DNA of 24,320 nt from Paulinella micropora (taxonomy: Eukaryota; Cercozoa; Imbricatea; Euglyphida): positions 310,827-335,146 of the forward strand of contig BJOX01000345.1 in the NCBI GenBank assembly GCA_009731375.1. The letters are read 5' to 3'. The notes beneath the pieces are model-generated. The model saw only the letters and a program-made list of their open reading frames with translations, was not told the origin of the DNA and searched no databases. Both the position numbers and the translations under genes were made by a program. Shown here piece after piece: positions 23,188 through 24,320 of the stretch. How positions within the stretch are numbered: the stretch's first letter is position 1; every line of letters begins with the position of its first letter.

Positions 23188-23241
23188 CCTATCTATCTAT
23201 CTATCGATCGATCGATCGATCGATCTATCTATCTATCTATG

Positions 23242-23306
<65 letters not shown>

Positions 23307-23379
23307 CTACCTCTATCTATCTAACTACCTGCCAACTTCTCTGCCTACCAATCTACCTACCTACCTACCTATCTATCTA

Positions 23380-23431
<52 letters not shown>

Positions 23432-23504
23432 ATATCTATCTACATATCTATCTACCTATCTATCTACCTCGACATCTATCTATCTAGATATCTATCTATC
23501 AAGA

Positions 23505-23562
<58 letters not shown>

Positions 23563-23584
23563 CCTATCTATCTATCTAGATATC
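23106..23584 (+). repeat. TATC array with GATC block
   Basis: TATC with a self-complementary GATC block near 23203-23225, CCTA variants, and GATATC-containing interruptions near 23484-23510. Confidence 0.95.
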
Positions 23585-24035
23585 CCTGGAGACGGTCTCT
23601 GCCACTGGCAACTCAGCCTAGGGTTCAGATCTAACTATCTCCTACAATGACGATTTTGTGTCCGCCGTTAATCGCGCGCAGCGCAAGGGCTAAACAGGCA
23701 ACCAACTCCTGACCATGGCTGATGAAGTCGGGGCGTGATGCAAAGGGTTGATGAAGTCGGGGTTGTAGAAGGTAACTCACAACGAGCGTGAACTCCTGAA
23801 ACCTCGACTTGCTCATGGCATCATCTCCTTAGGGCACACGCTCCTGGGGAGTGTTCTAGTGTTGTCCCGTATAGTTCAAAAGGGCTCGGCTACCTTTCGG
23901 CTTGAACTGGGCACAGACACCAACCACAGCGAGACAGTGGTTGGTGTGCAGCTTGGCCGGTGCTGAAAGTTCTTGTCCGGGGGTAGTATAGGAGGCCATG
24001 GCTTTTCAAGCTAAGCCACGCCCATAGATTAAACA
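23585..24035 (+). mobile_element. 451-bp unique block embedded in TATC arrays
   Basis: Non-repetitive block with TATC on both sides and a TTAAACA-(TATC)n end. The 14-mer TGATGAAGTCGGGG occurs twice, 29 bp apart (23720 and 23749). Its 3' half folds well: AGTTCAA/TTGAACT (23873-23879 and 23902-23908) and a perfect 11-bp stem with a 9-nt loop (23917-23927/23937-23947). A weak box-B-like GGTTCAGATCT lies near the 5' end, too weak to call a tRNA origin. Probably a non-autonomous retroposon or the 3' end of another element (inference). Confidence 0.5.
23631..23816 (-). CDS. Short ORF in the 451-bp block, unrecognised
   Basis: 61 codons starting at ATG (23814-23816). The C-terminal half ([20 protein letters not shown]) reads like genuine protein, with an amphipathic helix followed by a beta-like IVIVGDS end. 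The tandem 14-mer duplication lies inside the ORF. There is no neighbouring gene. It may be a remnant of a mobile-element protein; I cannot assign a family. Confidence 0.2.
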   Translation of the reverse strand: MSKSRFQEFTLVVSYLLQPRLHQPFASRPDFISHGQELVACLALALRAINGGHKIVIVGDS

Positions 24036-24125
<90 letters not shown>

Positions 24126-24200
24126 CCTATCTACCTACCTATCTATATATCGATCTATCGATCTATCTATTCATCTATCCATCCATCCATCTATCTATTC

Positions 24201-24265
<65 letters not shown>

Positions 24266-24320
24266 CCTATCTACCTACCTACCTACCTACCTATCTATCT
24301 ATCTATCTATCTATCTATCT
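24036..24320 (+). repeat. TATC array
   Basis: TATC repeat with CCTA, CCAT and GATC variants, continuing beyond the window. Confidence 0.95.

Noticed and set aside
23590-23645. tRNA-derived SINE head in the 451-bp block
   Set aside because: Only a weak box-B-like match and no acceptable box A at the right distance.

Overview
This window is animal (eukaryotic) genomic DNA, probably from an invertebrate. It has no prokaryotic gene organisation, no tRNA or rRNA that I can see, and no intact host gene. About four fifths is simple-sequence repeat: TATC/GATA, AAAT, GAA, GGGGAA, GTAA, AAC, TTACA, CATA and GTT arrays. Five assembly gaps sit inside or at the edge of repeats. Genomes this microsatellite-rich are known among molluscs, crustaceans and some flatworms; a mollusc is my guess only, because nothing here fixes the taxon.

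Layout. 1-4.1 kb: GATA/TATC arrays carrying a TATC-tailed repeat element, a seven-core composite repeat, and several short unique islands. 4.1-12.4 kb: a succession of AT, AAAT, GAA, GGGGAA, GTAA and AAC arrays, mostly purine-rich on the + strand, with three gaps and the first copy of a two-hairpin element (7578-7719). 12.4-14.2 kb: a second two-hairpin copy, a three-core AT composite repeat, and two more copies of the TATC-tailed element. 15.1-18.7 kb: the one recognisable protein-coding unit, a broken non-LTR retrotransposon with reverse transcriptase, a CCHC zinc knuckle and a restriction-like (PD-D/ExK) endonuclease domain, as in R2/NeSL/HERO-type elements. 18.7-22.9 kb: TATC, TTACA/TTACG, CATA and GTT arrays with a five-core composite repeat. 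22.9-24.3 kb: a third, inverted, two-hairpin copy and a 451-bp unique block embedded in TATC arrays.

How the parts may relate. The retrotransposon, the approximately 420-bp repeat element and the 451-bp block all run at their 3' ends straight into (TATC)n. The first two also share a 3'-terminal motif, CGAYATYTCATC, just before the tail. This suggests (inference) a LINE/SINE-like partnership in which one retrotransposition machinery recognises a common 3' end and uses TATC tracts as tail or target. The local retrotransposon copy itself looks inactive: the motif A region is lost, the active-site YADD is YADN, and there are three frame breaks. The two-hairpin element (three copies, each with a 22-bp GC-rich stem and, in two copies, a second well-formed stem) is the best candidate for an undescribed element in the window.
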